A stretch of DNA of 64,000 nt, from the NCBI GenBank assembly GCA_017590115.1, contig JAGGNK010011114.1:2657733-2721732 (forward strand), in the 5' to 3' direction. The translations under genes were made by a program, and so were the position numbers. This document shows positions 1 through 12,920 of this stretch, piece by piece (within the stretch, counting starts at the first letter, position 1; every line of letters begins with the position of its first letter). Source of the stretch: Montifringilla adamsi (lineage: Eukaryota > Chordata > Aves > Passeriformes > Passeridae). The notes beneath the pieces are model-generated. The model had not been told where the DNA came from. It saw only the letters and a program-made list of their open reading frames with translations, and did not search any database.

Positions 1-2636
1 CTAAGATGTGGTACTTGTGCAATTAAGCAGGGTAGAAATATTGCCTCAGAGAGTTAACTTTCTGTGAGTAATTACTGCGGGTGTCAACACATGTCCGTGG
101 AAAGGAAGAGGATGTATTTACTAAATATGTGAATCCAGATTATGAGTGATCAGTCAGTTTGAGATGATCACCCCTGCCTCCAGCCTGTCCTTTCTTCCTC
201 TTGTTTTTGCATGTTTTTACTGCCAGTTACACCAGGGAAGGATAAAGGGCCACATCTATGCTGATTGGGCTCTGCTGATCACAGTTTTGACTGTTTGTCA
301 TCTAATTGAACCTTGTGAGCTTTAGTGTGGAAGATTAAGGTGTTTTGTAAGCCTTGCTGTACAGGCATACCCTGCAGTTCTGGTAAAGAACTGAGCAGAG
401 CTGAGGCTGAAGCAACTCAAACAGCAACACAAGGGAGGTCTGGAGGAGCCAAAGGAAAATCTGACTTTTGGAAGAAATCTGAAGGCAGGAGGCCCTTAAT
501 TAACAAGATCAGTGGCTTTGAATGACTTGGGTTGTGCATGTCAAATTTCCATTACCAGAATTTCAGTGGGGGCAAGGAAACTGGGCAGTGGAAACAAAAT
601 CCCTTAGGAGTGTCTGTTGATTACCTGAAGGTGAAGTCGATCAGGGCCAATTTTAGGATGTAAAAACATTACTTCAGATGAAAGCTTTTATTCAATAGCA
701 TTGGTAGCATGATGGGGCTTGGCTCCAGCAATTAAAATATTGCCAGAGATACGTCCTAGAACATGCCAGGTCTGGTCTATGTCTGTGTCACCTCTGTGTA
801 TCTGTGGCTCTGGGAAACACTGCTGAGCCTTTGCTGTTGAAGAGCCAGCATTTCCTTTGGTGTGAATTGGGCAAATTCAGTTATTTAAATCTAAATGCTC
901 TTTTTATTTTCCCTAAATAAATCAAAGTAGAAAATAGCAGTAGCTCCTTGAATTTGTCTGTTGAGCTGACATATTTTTTCCAACTCTGTCCCTTGCTTTT
1001 CTCTGTTATTGCTTCATATTTAAACTGGCTTCAAACATCCTGCCTACCCAGTTATTAAGTTACAGAGCCTTCAAGCTCTGCAGAAGCCAAGTGCCCAAGC
1101 CCTGCTGTCACTGAGTGGCAGACGAGTGTGAGTCCTTTGTTCTCCTCTGAACTTCGCCACCTTTGTGCTCGTGCACAGGACACCAAGTCTGAAACACAGA
1201 ACAAAACACCTCTCACAGAGTGGAGCAGTGGCTGTAGCCTCGCATAAATCAGGGCTTTTTGCCTTTGCATAGCAGAAAAATACCCGGAGACGAAGGGCTG
1301 CGTGTCGTCCTGGGAGACAGAGCAATTTGTCACGCCTTGGGGTCCTGCGTGTGGCCAAAGGCAGTGCTCAGCAGAGCAGGGTGATGAGAACCCTTCCTGT
1401 GGCACCTGTGTTCCCATGGACTGGGATTGCTCTGTGGGTTTTTACCTTCTCCTTCTGGGTGTGATGGGGCAGGTGTGGCATCTCCTCTAGGGCTGTTTTG
1501 GGGGCATCACGTGAGAAGGGTTTGCTGCACCTCAGACCCTGCACCTTTTTTGTGGCACAGCAGCAGCACTGTCCCCTGTCACCAAACCAAACAGAAGGCA
1601 AGGTACACCCCTTGCTTCCTTGAAGGAAGTTTCACAGCTGATTTAAATCCTATTTCAAAGCTGCCTTCTGAGAGGAGCAAGGCAAAAGTTGCTGTCCCCT
1701 GCAAACCATCCTTTGCTTGGTTGCATAAATTTTGTTGAATGTTTTGTTTCATAGTTGTGGTTGTCAGACACTACTTGTGTTTAGAAATTGAATTCATGCG
1801 AGGTTTGAATTGTAGGGCAATGGGGTGGTCTGAATGGTTAATTCAAAGTAAAATATCCTCAGATGATTGGGGGTCAATAATGAGAGTCCTGAGATGAAAA
1901 CTTGGAGCTGGGTCAGAAGTAGGAGGGCACAGTTCTTGTCGCCAGACTGAGATGATAAACTGTGAGTAAATAAAATGGCAGAAAGAGGAGGCTGAGGACA
2001 AATCTTGAAATAAGCACTGGGGTTAGAGAGGAATACCTTGACAGAAGGTTTTACATCCATAGTTTGCACGGCATTTTTGACCTTGACTATGCTAAGGCTT
2101 GCTAAAGACTTCCAAAAATCCCCTGCTTAGGCCTTTATGTTTGGTTTTCTGATAAACATAAAGGTGAAAGAGAGAAGTTTACGGCAAGAGATAATTTCCA
2201 GATGGAAAACCTTCCTAGCTCAACCGCCTGAGAGGTCTGTGAGGTTTTAGTTCAAGTCCCTCCATAAACTGAAAGGTGCTGCTTGCAGTATGCTTATTTT
2301 CATATCTGATTAGTAAGCACACTAAAAATGTAGCAAAGAGCAGGACTCTGCAGGGAGGCCATTTCTCCCCAGGCCGTGCCATCATTTGTCACTCAGTGCT
2401 GTTAAATTAAAAGCAGCGTGGCTGCAGCTCAGCTGTTCCCTACAGCCACTCAAAGGCCAGCAGCTGCAATTTGAAAATGTTTTACATTTCTGTGAGTCTC
2501 AGGAACACATCTTCATCCGTGGCTGCTCAGCTCTTTATTGACTCTGAATGAAAGAGAAGTGTGAAACTATTTTTGCTGTGTGCCTTGAAGTGCTCCCAGG
2601 AAAAGGGAATGTGCCATTGTGTCAGGTCTAGGTCTG

Positions 2637-2692
2637 GTTTTTTGGGGTTGGGGGGGATTTATGTTTTTTCCTTCTTTTTCTTTGGGGTAGAA
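2637..2692. repeat. T/G-rich low-complexity tract
   Basis: Runs of T and G ('ggttttttggggttgggggg') with little A or C. Simple sequence, no gene. Confidence 0.75.
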
Positions 2693-4659
2693 GTGGGGAT
2701 GTAGTAGTTCCTTGAGTACACAAGAAATTGTTCCCTGGTGGAAATGTGGTGCTGGAAGGTGCCTGCAGTGCCTGCTGCAGCTGCTTGTGTTATCATGAAA
2801 CCACTTTGATTTCTTCGCCTCTGTAAATGAAGTGATACCTTTGAAACCTGAACTAATAAAATTAGGGTGCTGGTAGGGACAGAAAAAGCTTCATTAAGGG
2901 GGGGATCTATAGAAGGTTGATGTCACTCTTTATCTTACCTTTTCTATTTCTCAGGTTATGTAAGAATATTTAGTTAATTCTAAACAGTAACAGCTGATGG
3001 GGTCTGTGGGTGGGAGGTTGTCTGCCCAAAACCTTGGTCACCTGTATTCAATGAGGGCTAGAGAGGGGGAAAAAGATGAAAATCCTGCTGGGTTACCTTT
3101 CCCCGTTCTTCCATATGTCTTTAGTCTCTCCTGGCTCCCACTGAACAGCCACAAACCAACAGAATAATTCTTTACTGAGCAGAAAAAATTGCATTTGAAG
3201 TGTCTCATGGCATGGCCTATCTTAATGTGCCACAATGAAACTTATGAAGAGCCCATTACACTGGCAGCTGAGAGGATACAATGGGGAAATATTTGATATT
3301 TATGTATTTGAGGACAGAAAGCAGCTTGCAGACACATGACATAAAAGAGCTGATATTCCTGGGCAAGGAATATCTCTGAGTTTTACACTTCCAGTGGCTG
3401 GGAGACCTCACGAGGTAAACAATTTTCATAAATTATCAAGTCTCATTATACTGTAATACTGACAGGCATAAAACTCAGCTGAGGGAAGAATAATCCATCT
3501 GGCCTTCAGATGAATGATGCATAGCTTTTCTATTAAGAGCAAATAAGCCTTCAAATAGGGGTACTGGCAATGCTTTGGCTGGTGGAATTGGGGAAAGTAG
3601 AAAGAGGATAAAATCTCAGACACAGTTTGATAGAAACAGTTGTGCAGCCCAATGTCCTGATATAAGGCTTTAATTTTATTTTTTTTTCCTGAGGTGTAGT
3701 CTATGAGAACAAGAAAGATGATCTAGAAGAACCCCACCAAAACTCATATTAAAGCTGGATGGATGTGAATTACTTTGTTTATCTAAGCAGTAAAGGAGTG
3801 CCTGAGAGCTGCTACTGCATTCAACTTCAAGACCTTGCAGGTCTGCTCTGTAAAGAAAAATTCTTTGCTGTTTTCTTGTGTGCTTTGCTCAGTTTGAAAG
3901 ATGATCCAGCTGATCTTTGATTCTGACCATTGGCTGGTTGCAATGAGAACTGATCCTGGGGTGGGAGAAATACCTGAGGACAGTCAAGGTCTTTAGGAAT
4001 TTAGACAGAAGTCTCAACATTAATATTTACATCTCCCCCTGCCAGGAATATGTCTCTGAAGGAGGCTGTTGCCATGCTGTACCACTGATTTTATCCTTCC
4101 TAAAATATTAGGAGAAGAGCATCCATCCTGACAGGGAAAGAGGAGCTTGAGGGTAACTTCATAACTCAGCAAACGCCATCAGAGGCAAAAATTAATGCTG
4201 TGTATTAAATAATTAATTAACCATGCATTGGAGAAAAGGCCTATCTAGATGCTGGAGCTGTGATCACTGACAGCAGACACCTGGCAGCTGAAAAGCTGGA
4301 AGACACATTTCCAAACTCCTTTGATTCATTTGTGCTGTGCTGGCATCCTCTGGTTAGCTGCAGAGCTCCCAGCCTGCTGAGAGGGCTTCTGCAGAATTTT
4401 GACATCTTCTGGAGTGAATATTGCCTTTCTGGTGCTGGTGCCTGCCCAGCCTGGAGCCACTCCTTCAGACAGAGAGCTAGAAATAGGAATTGTAAAAGTG
4501 CCAGTTTGTATTTGAACGTGGAAGAAAGCTTAAAATATAATGAAAATTAAATTATAATTGTCAGACTGGTTCAGCACAACCTTAGACATTTTATTGCTAC
4601 ACTGCTCTCAGTTAAGAAGAGCATTGTAAAATAGTAAAAATGAAAATCAGTCAAAGGCT

Positions 4660-4766
4660 ACCTTGCTTTTATTTGGTTTTGATTTTTTGTTAGTTGATTG
4701 TTTGTGTTGATTTTTTTAAAATTTGTGGTCAGTTTTTTTGTCTGTTTGCTTTGCTTTTTTTTTTAA
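4660..4766. repeat. T-rich tract
   Basis: T-runs interrupted by G and GTTG/GTTT units. It resembles the T/G tract at 15.1 kb but is less pure. Confidence 0.75.
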
Positions 4767-6183
4767 ACTGAAATGTCAGTGATGTGGAAACAAGTTAGGG
4801 AAAATAAAAGGGCCTCTTGGCCCTCCTTGCCATGAAAGGGATCTCCCCACCGCAGCCCCAGGAGTCCTAACCTGAGAGCAGAGCCTCTCAAAGGTGACAG
4901 AAGGCACTGAATTTCCTTTAAAATAGGCATTTCATGGTCCAAAGTGTGTGTTTGAGGGAGGGGGAGCAGTGAGGAGCCCAGCTTTGAGAGAGAATTCATG
5001 TTGTCTTCACAAACCGCTGGGCTGACAAATCTGAAAGTGTTGCAGAGCTTCCCGAATTGCCTTTAAATTGGAATTTAATGTCACTATGTTCAAAACAAAC
5101 AACTTCCTTTTATCTTTTTTTTTTTTTCTTTTGTTTTCCCCAACCTCAGAGTTTGAGTTCCTGAATGTTTTCTGTATCAGTTTGAGCTGTTGTGCTTTTG
5201 GCTTCGCTGCCTCTGAGGCTGCAGAAATCTCTCTCACTGTGGGGAACACCAAGCCCTCAGTACTGTGGAGAGTTAGAGCTGCCTCTGCTGCCTCAGACTT
5301 TGTGATAAAACAGGAAAAAACATTAAAAACAACCCTAAACCCACCAAAAAAAAAAATCCTAATGAAAAAGTCTCTTCTTTTGTGAGTAGTGGTAGTCACC
5401 AGCTTTCTTTAAGTCAATATATAAGTAGTGCAGAAGCCAAAGTTAGTTGAGGGTTGATGGTGGTTGTGGAAGGAGCCTCTGTAAGCCACATTCTGCTTTC
5501 TCACATCTCCTTCCCCCAAGGAAACCACCTGAAAAATCTTTCTCAGTGCATCTTCTGTCTGTGAGATTTATTTTTGCTGACCTCGGTTCTACTGGATCAT
5601 TCAGGCTAAAGCTCCGCCACTCACTAATGTTTCAAAGCATATTCAAACCTCTAATTAGCTAAAAAAAAAAGATATTTAGCTCATTATCCTGTCTCAAAAT
5701 TCTAATGGAATGGCACTGCTGCTACTGTGATACGTTCCATATTCAGAGAAAAAGTGAATTTCTGAGACATGAGAAATGTGACATCCTGTCACCCTTTGCA
5801 GGGCAAGAATCTGATGTTAACACATCCTTGCTGGAGAAACCAAAGGGGGGGGGAAAAATTCTTTTGGCTGCTCTGTAGTGATAAAAGTACTTTTGCTTCT
5901 TTCAGCCTGATACTCTTAAACCCTACAATATTCAGGGAAAAAACCAAAGCCCAGTAAAACTTCCCAAAAAAACCTAGAACACCCAGCCCTAAACATCATC
6001 AGTAAAAATAATTATTAGTGAACTTCCATGTAAATATACATATATATACACTCTGATAACATGGGCAGGGAACCTTAATTTAATTTCCTACTAAAATCTT
6101 ATGTCCTTGTAATTACTTCAAAGACCTGTACTCCGTTTTTAACACTTCTTGCGAGGCCTGTTAGGGCAATGCCTTTAAGACAA

Positions 6184-6334
6184 GCCCATTACAGTTTAAA
6201 ACTGTTTTTTTTTTTTATACTGGGGAGTGGAAAAAGAGACAAAGAGAGTGATCATCCTGGGCCCATTACAGTTTAAAACTGCTTTTTTCTATACTGGGGA
6301 GTGGAAAAAGAGACAAAGAGAGTGATCATCCTGG
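6184..6334. repeat. Tandem duplication, 77 bp + 74 bp
   Basis: The first unit is 6184-6260 and the second is 6261-6334, directly adjacent. Both begin 'gcccattacagtttaaaact' and end 'gagagtgatcatcctgg'. They differ mainly in the length of the internal T-run, with 13 T in the first unit and a shorter run broken by C in the second. The near-identity suggests a recent duplication. No coding frame spans it. Confidence 0.95.
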
Positions 6335-6557
6335 TGTTACAAAAGAAGGTTGGGTGGGAATGCATGTTTAATCTTAGAGGAGTGCAAGTCTTTTATGGTG
6401 CCTTGGTTTTTGGAAAAACCTAGCTAGAATCCAAATGGCAACATTTTGAGTTACGTGATGAAAAACACCAAGCAGAGATTAAGAATAGTGAATATTTACA
6501 ACACTGATGCCCTCAGTATACCTCCAGGCAGTTATTAAATAGCAGATCTTCTTTCTT

Positions 6558-6574
6558 AAAAAAAAAAAAAAAAA
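6558..6574. repeat. Poly-A tract (17 A)
   Basis: A simple A-run in unique sequence with no associated element. Confidence 0.9.
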
Positions 6575-8971
6575 TTGTTTTCATCTGCTTGATAATACTG
6601 TAAGCAATGAATTTTAGCCTACAGAACTTCAGTGTCTAATGCAACATTTTCATTGAGTTTAATAAAATGTGTTTGTGTCCTGTGTGTGACTGACAGCATT
6701 CAGTGAGATAAAAAAAGAAATCTGACATTGTCACATCCCCACATCACATTCAGGTGGGGGTGCTGGAGGAGCCTGAATAGCTGGATCCAACATCCAGAGG
6801 CCCCAATGCACCTTGAAAGGATATTGGAGCAACCCATGGATTTTGTGTCCTGCAGTCACACTTTGGTTCTTTAGGAACTGAGTGGGAAGTGTTTAAATTC
6901 TCTGCAAAGCCAAAACCAACAGAAAAGATTTTGAAATCATATGATCCATCTACAATGACTTCCTCCAGACATCATTTTGGGGCCTCTCACCTGGAAAAGG
7001 TTATGGCAGCATCCAGCCTTTCCCAAGGACAAGGTCTTGATCCCAGTGCTGGAAATCAAGAGTTCCATTGACTGAGGCTGGAGTCTGTGACCAAATCGGT
7101 CAACTATCAGCAATCTCTTCCTGATGAGTTCACAACCACCTTAATTGTGCATTTTTAGACACATGTGTTTGATAAATATAGAACTTTATAAAATAAATGA
7201 GCTTTTTGATCAGGTTACACATCAGCATAATGCAAATACAAGCTCTCAAAGAGCAGCATTTAAACATTTCAGTTTTGAAGGATGAGAGTATGCAAGTACC
7301 CTCCCTGAAGATTTTTTCCTTTTTTTTTGCCCCATGATTAATTCTCTTTCATTTTCTTTAATCTGTTGCCATGTGCAGCAAAAAGACAAATTGTGTTTAC
7401 ATTACCTTGGTCCTTCCCTTCATTTCCAAAACAACTGCTTTTATGCACTTCATGCAGCTCAAATCAGGCCTAATTACCAAGCCCTACATCTGCTTTCAAT
7501 CTGTGGGCCAGCAGACAAAGTTGCTCTTGTTTTGAGGCTTGCACGGTGGTTCCACTTGTTTGTGTTTTGCTTTAGAAATGTATATCCATAAACATCCACA
7601 AGGACAGCAAACATCCTAATATTTGGCATCCATCATGCAACAGCAGGGGATGATTTCTACTTGGGTGCTTTGCTGTCTCCTCAGGACAGGCATGATGCTC
7701 TGGACCAACCAAGATTACTGAGTCCATCTTGGGGGTCATTATGATCCTCTTTTTGTTCCTTTTCCATCAGCTGCCTTTGGTTAACGAGCTTCTTAAAGAC
7801 TTTAATAACAATTTCCCTCTCTGCCTTTTGGGTTGTTTCCCTCCATGATGGAAAAAGTTTTGCTGAAATTAAAGATTTCTTTTGAAGGCCATAGGGAGGA
7901 AAGGGATCCATTCTGCTTTGTGTTGCATTCCTCTCAGTTTTCCTTGGAATGGTTGTGCATGAAACAGTAGAAAGCTGGTTCTGAGAGTTTCTATGTTAAA
8001 CTTTAGGAGGTGAATGGCAGAATAAGCTGGAAAAGGAAACAATTACTTAGAAGGTCATTCTTGCTACAAGTAACAGCATGTGAGTCCATGATAAGTTCAC
8101 TTTGTACGTGAGAGCAAATATAAATTTATTTAATAGAAAACCAGGATTATGTGATATACATTGTATAGCAGGCAGTGATGAGAAAGTCCAGGAAAATACC
8201 AAAAATAAGAACCAAGAAAATCTCAAATTTCACATATGATCCAGACCATGATATGGAGCTACTGTTGATTTTTTGATAAACTATTTTCTTGGCTGTGGCA
8301 CCAGAAATTATGGGGGATGAATCTAGGTTGAATTACTTTATCTTGTCTCTTATACACAGAGGAAAAAGGAGCAAGCAGCAAGCCCAAGGTGAGACTCCTG
8401 TCATAAAATGCTGTCAGGGTTTTGTGTTTTATTCTGCCAATATCCAAACCCGTTGAATGCCCAGTGAAATACGCATACAGTGCACGCAGGTGCCCTCTCA
8501 AACCCTAAATGAGCCACCACTTCTGTGTTGAATGTTCTAATATTTTTTTTCTCTTTACCCCTGAAGGTGTAAAGTCTTTTAGGGCATTTGAATGTTTGGC
8601 TTGACCTCATTTGGTTCTTTGATGTATTTGTGAGCAACGGTGCCAGTATTCCTTCACCTTAGTGAGCCATTTGTGTTTGTTTGGTTTTTTTAAGTGCATA
8701 TAATTATTGATGATATTATTACAGAATGCATCTGCTATTGACTAACTCTCCTTTTTCTGTTTTATCTTGTGTAGTATCTTTTATTATGTAATAAGACTGA
8801 ATAAAACTGAGAAGGCTCCTTTGCCCCATTCGAATTGCTCTCTGTCTTGACATCACATTCTTCATTTCCTCAATGACTTAATAAGTACTTAAATTAAACA
8901 AGAAAGGCCTTCTAACACAGAGGTGAGGAAATCCAGAGTTAAAGCTCCTACTCTGCTCTTAATTCACCCAG

Positions 8972-9012
8972 TGGTGCAGAGGCACTCTATTAAGAAAGCC
9001 GCAGAACAGCAG
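8972..9012 (+). other. Candidate exon (41 nt), unproven
   Basis: The upstream sequence is a pyrimidine-rich acceptor-like stretch, 'ctctgctcttaattcaccca' then G. The segment is followed by CAG|GTGAGC, a near-consensus donor. One frame reads VQRHSIKKAAEQQ across the 41 bases and a second frame is also open. I recognise no protein family. A segment this short with two open frames can arise by chance, and it could equally be an exon of a noncoding transcript. Confidence 0.12.
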
Positions 9013-11257
9013 GTGAGCTTTTATCTCCTGTTTCTGCAATGGATATTCCATATGTGCTGCACAGGTCACTGCATATGCTGTGTATGGTCACCCACTGCTC
9101 TGGACCCCTGCTGCACCAGCCCACAGCCAGGTGATGTAAGAGGATGAGGAATGACTGCCTGATTAATATATCCCTGTTTTGCTTGATGAGCTCTTTGCTC
9201 ACAGCACATTCTTTTGGCGGAGTGGGACCCCAAACCATCTTTTCCCTGCCCCCTCTGTAGCTTCCTGCTCTTTCTTTCACTGCTCAGCTCGTGTAATGTG
9301 TGGAACCTCTTGTTGTGGTCTTCAGTTTGTCAGAAACAGAGGCCCTTTCCTCGAGTGACAAAAGCTCAGGAGCCTTTTTGGGTTTCCCAAATTACTCTGA
9401 TGAGTCAAGAAGTGAGTCCTGGGGTGTGCAGAGTGTTCCTGCAATGGCATGGGCAGGGAATGCCCAGAGCTGCCTCACTTCTCCTCTTACCTGAGTGCAT
9501 TTTACACTCTGGGGGAAGTTGATGCTTTCCATGCAACACCTTCTGTAAGTTGTTGCACACCTAATGTTAGCTGTTGCTTAATGTAATTCTTTCTGAGTGA
9601 GCCTGACAGGATGCAGAGCCTTAATCTTCAATAATGCCTTCTTAACACTCTTATTTAGACCACAGCTATTCCATGGGAGGCTGTTTTAGTCTGATTCTCC
9701 AACCCTGGCTCCCCGTGAGCCTGGACCAGTCGGGAGCAGCTGAGCTAGTGTGTTCTCTCTCCTGCTGCTCCATCCCCAGGCTGCGAAATGCCACGAGGAA
9801 TTCGAGGCAAGGCTGGCTCCCTGCTGCATGCAGGGCACCAGCAAAGCTGTTAAGCATCTGTGGTGCTCCAAGCTGCTCATTCTTAAGTCCCTGACTGTCT
9901 TCTGAGGCAGCAAAAGCAAAGGGGAGAGGAGGGTGAAGCCAGAGAAATTCCTGTGCCTGCGCACTTTGGGAGCTGGCTGTGAAATCTGTGTAGACACCCT
10001 GCAAGCTGCAGCTCCCCTCGTTGTGGAAATGCACTGATCAAAGGCACTCTGTCAGTATCTGATTAAGAGCCATGTAAGAGTGCTGAAGACATTTCCTTCT
10101 GGCTAACAGCTCTGATTACAGGGGGCTCCTGCAGTGAATTTCCCTGCTAGCAGACAGCCTTGTCTCCAGGCTCCACCTGACGCTCTAGGGTTTCCCAATG
10201 CCATGGCTTCCTGTTGTTGAAGGCTACTATTCATTCACAGCTTGTAAATCAGTGGCTTGTAAATCAATGGGTGAAAAAAACTACTGTTAGAGAAATGTTC
10301 CTCAGCAAATTCCTCTCCCTCCCCCAGATATTTGTTTTCCCAGGGTGTACAGGCCACGATCATGGAAAAATATTTTAAAATTCAACATCTGTAACTAATG
10401 ATAGAGGTGGAAATGAAGGACCATACCTTCTTCATTACCTAGGAAATTTGCTGTAACTATTTTAATGTGATTTTTATTTTATTTTTCTTTTTTTTTATTT
10501 AGGATTGGGTTTATTTTATAGCAGAGCCAAATTAACTTTTTTATTGCTAACAAGCAATAGACTCTCATCTTTACAGCAACCTTCAGAATGGTTGAAAGCT
10601 TAATGTAAGCAAGAAGCAGAGGAGAGATTTGGGGTTGCTTAGCACTGATTTTCCTGCAAAAATGATTGAAATAGTGTTAAGGAGCTCTACCCTGATGAAT
10701 GCATCCAGGTGAACACCAGCAGCTGCTACTACTGCAAAGAGCACAATACATCCAGTGAGGATCTCTCTCAGGGGCTGGAGAGCTCCAGGAAGCAATGATA
10801 ATTAGAGGATAACATTTGGTAGCCAAACCTCAAGAAACACACACCCTTGGAAATAGAACAGGCTCAAAGTGAATTACTGCCAGACGTGCTGCTTATCTGG
10901 TGTAACACTGAGAAATGTGCTGTGCATGTTGTTTTTTAGTGTTAGCTCCTTTCTGTGTCAGCAGGCAGAGTTGCCTGTGTGGCTGCTGGTGTGCCGGCAG
11001 AGATTTTACTGGGGCTGATTTGAGGAGAATTCAGTAATTAATTTGAGGAGATTTCAGCTGCAAAGCTGAGTTTAGGGCCTCCCTCAGCCCAGTGTGCTCC
11101 TCTCCTTATCCCAACCAGGGCTTCTCAGGAGGAGAACCTGGAGCTCTGTGCTGTGCTCACCTCAGGCAATCCTCTGCAGCTCTTGAATAAACTCTGCAGC
11201 TGGTGTTCCCAGCTTCCCTTTGCTTTTTAGCCAGAGTGGCCTATTCCAGCCACAGGC

Positions 11258-11280
11258 AAAAAAAAAAAAAAAAAAAAAAA
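11258..11280. repeat. Poly-A tract (23 A)
   Basis: This is a pure A-run. The preceding sequence (about 11160-11257) shows no recognisable retroposed gene or SINE, so a retroposition origin is unproven. Confidence 0.95.
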
Positions 11281-12764
11281 GAGTAATTTTCAATCTAAGC
11301 TCGTTTAACATGTACCAGATGGGTTTTTTTTGGTACTGAGCCCTAGAACAAGGCAATGACTGGAGGAGGGCCATGAGAGAGAGATAAAGAGAGATCTGCT
11401 GCAGCCACAGCTCTGAAAGAATCCCTGGGATTTAGTGTGGGATAAAGATGGCACAGAGATCTAGTGAAGGAGCTGAGGCAAGATTTGAGGCAACATATGA
11501 AAAGTAGTAAGAACTGATGTAAGAAAAAAAAATTTGAAAAGAAATATAATTTCTCATTCGCTGAAAAGCTAAAATGTGTGACTTACCTTCCTAAAGAGCA
11601 GGGGAGCAAACTTCTTTTTCTATCAAACTAGGTGATACACCAGGCAAAGAAACAGTTGAAAATGTCTAGGACAGGAGTAAAACAGTTATGGTAAAGAGAT
11701 TAAAAATTAAAAAAAAAAAATTAAAATATTAATTCTGCTTTTATTTTGACTCTAATCATCACACCATTAATTCTGAATTTAGAAAATACTTCCTGTGTTA
11801 TTACTCTTAGCTGGTTATGCACGTTATGTTACTTCTTGCCATGAGAAAAATCTGGGAGTGTGCTTTGAAGTAAGAGCTGAGATGCAAGAAAATGTGTTTC
11901 CTAAAATGTACTGACAGCTTGCAGAAGAGACTGGGCTAGCAAGGAAACCTCAGCTATGGAAAGAATAATGTGCTGAATTTCACAGTTCCTGGAAGTGTTG
12001 TCTCTGAAAGAACTTTGTCTGTGCACAAGGATAGCCTGTATGGGGAGTGCATAAATCTTTTTGGATTCATGTTCCTAATAAAAACAGGTCAAAATTATTT
12101 TCTTAAGTGAAGTCAGAATTGAACTTGACGTATAAAATAGTTGTGTGAGGTTTTTCTGTTCTCTATAGCTCCTAACTTTTATGCTCATTTCCATTTCTTG
12201 GTTTTAATGGAGAATAAATATAAAAATGCTGAAATGTCTTAAATCAAGGGTTGCATTTAGAGTATTTCCATTAGAAAAAACTAGAAATCTGGTGGCCTAT
12301 CCAGCTCTGTGTAAACAAGAGGGTACCTCAGCTTTTGGGTCTCCATACATAGAAAAATCCCAGACTCTGAGGTTTTCCAACCACTACAAATCGATGGAGA
12401 TGCCTTGTTTTCTAGTTTTCTCCCCTTAGCTTCTCAGAACTTCTGTGAACAATTAATTTCATTGCTTTCACATTTAGAAGAACAAATTTCCTTAAGTTAG
12501 GCATTTAAAAATGCAGTTGTAGAAGAGTTAACCATAAATTCTGTGCAATACTGCTCAGGTGAGCTCAGACTGCAGCCCCGGTGACACCTGACCCTTCAAA
12601 GTCTGCTGATTCACCTGAAAATGCTGACTTGGAGCCAAGCCCTTTTTTCTGTGTTTTGCTGTCCCAGTGAAATGCCTTTGCTCTTCTCAGGAATGCTGCA
12701 GCTTCCAGCTGAAGCTTCTGTTACTTTTCAAAATGGAACTTGTGGACATAAATTCACGTAGAAG

Positions 12765-12920
12765 TAATTTATTTTGAAGCCATTTTAATAGGCTTAGGTA
12801 CTAATTAGTTTCGATTTCTTGATTACTGTCTTTAATCATTTTGTGGCTGGTCACTTGACCCTAATGACTCAATCTTTCTAATTTGATTAGGAAACTATGG
12901 GCACTGCTAGGATGAGTTGC
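12765..12920. promoter_or_regulatory. TAAT-rich block, possible conserved noncoding element
   Basis: The block contains 'ggtactaattagtttcgatt', 'cttgattactgtctttaatc' and 'ctaatttgattagg', several homeodomain-type cores within about 100 bases. No repeat family is recognised. Function is inferred, not shown. Confidence 0.17.

Larger units (their letters stand above)
1..6183. other. No gene seen; unique AT-rich noncoding DNA
   Basis: The frames here (for example 1055-1417 on -, 4260-4550 on +, 5007-5399 on - against 5068-5385 on +) are short, overlap on opposite strands and have no recognisable domain. The 5.0-5.4 kb pair is held open by a poly-T tract at 5117 and a poly-A tract at 5345. T-rich tracts at 2.6 and 4.7 kb are listed separately. 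Confidence 0.7.

Noticed and set aside
5007..5399. Overlapping frames on both strands at 5.0-5.4 kb
   Set aside because: Both are kept open by a poly-T and a poly-A tract. The Phe and Lys runs and mutual overlap argue against coding.
9666..10034. Three mutually overlapping frames at 9.7-10.0 kb
   Set aside because: They overlap in a GC-richer, stop-poor patch. None is recognisable and they cannot all be real.
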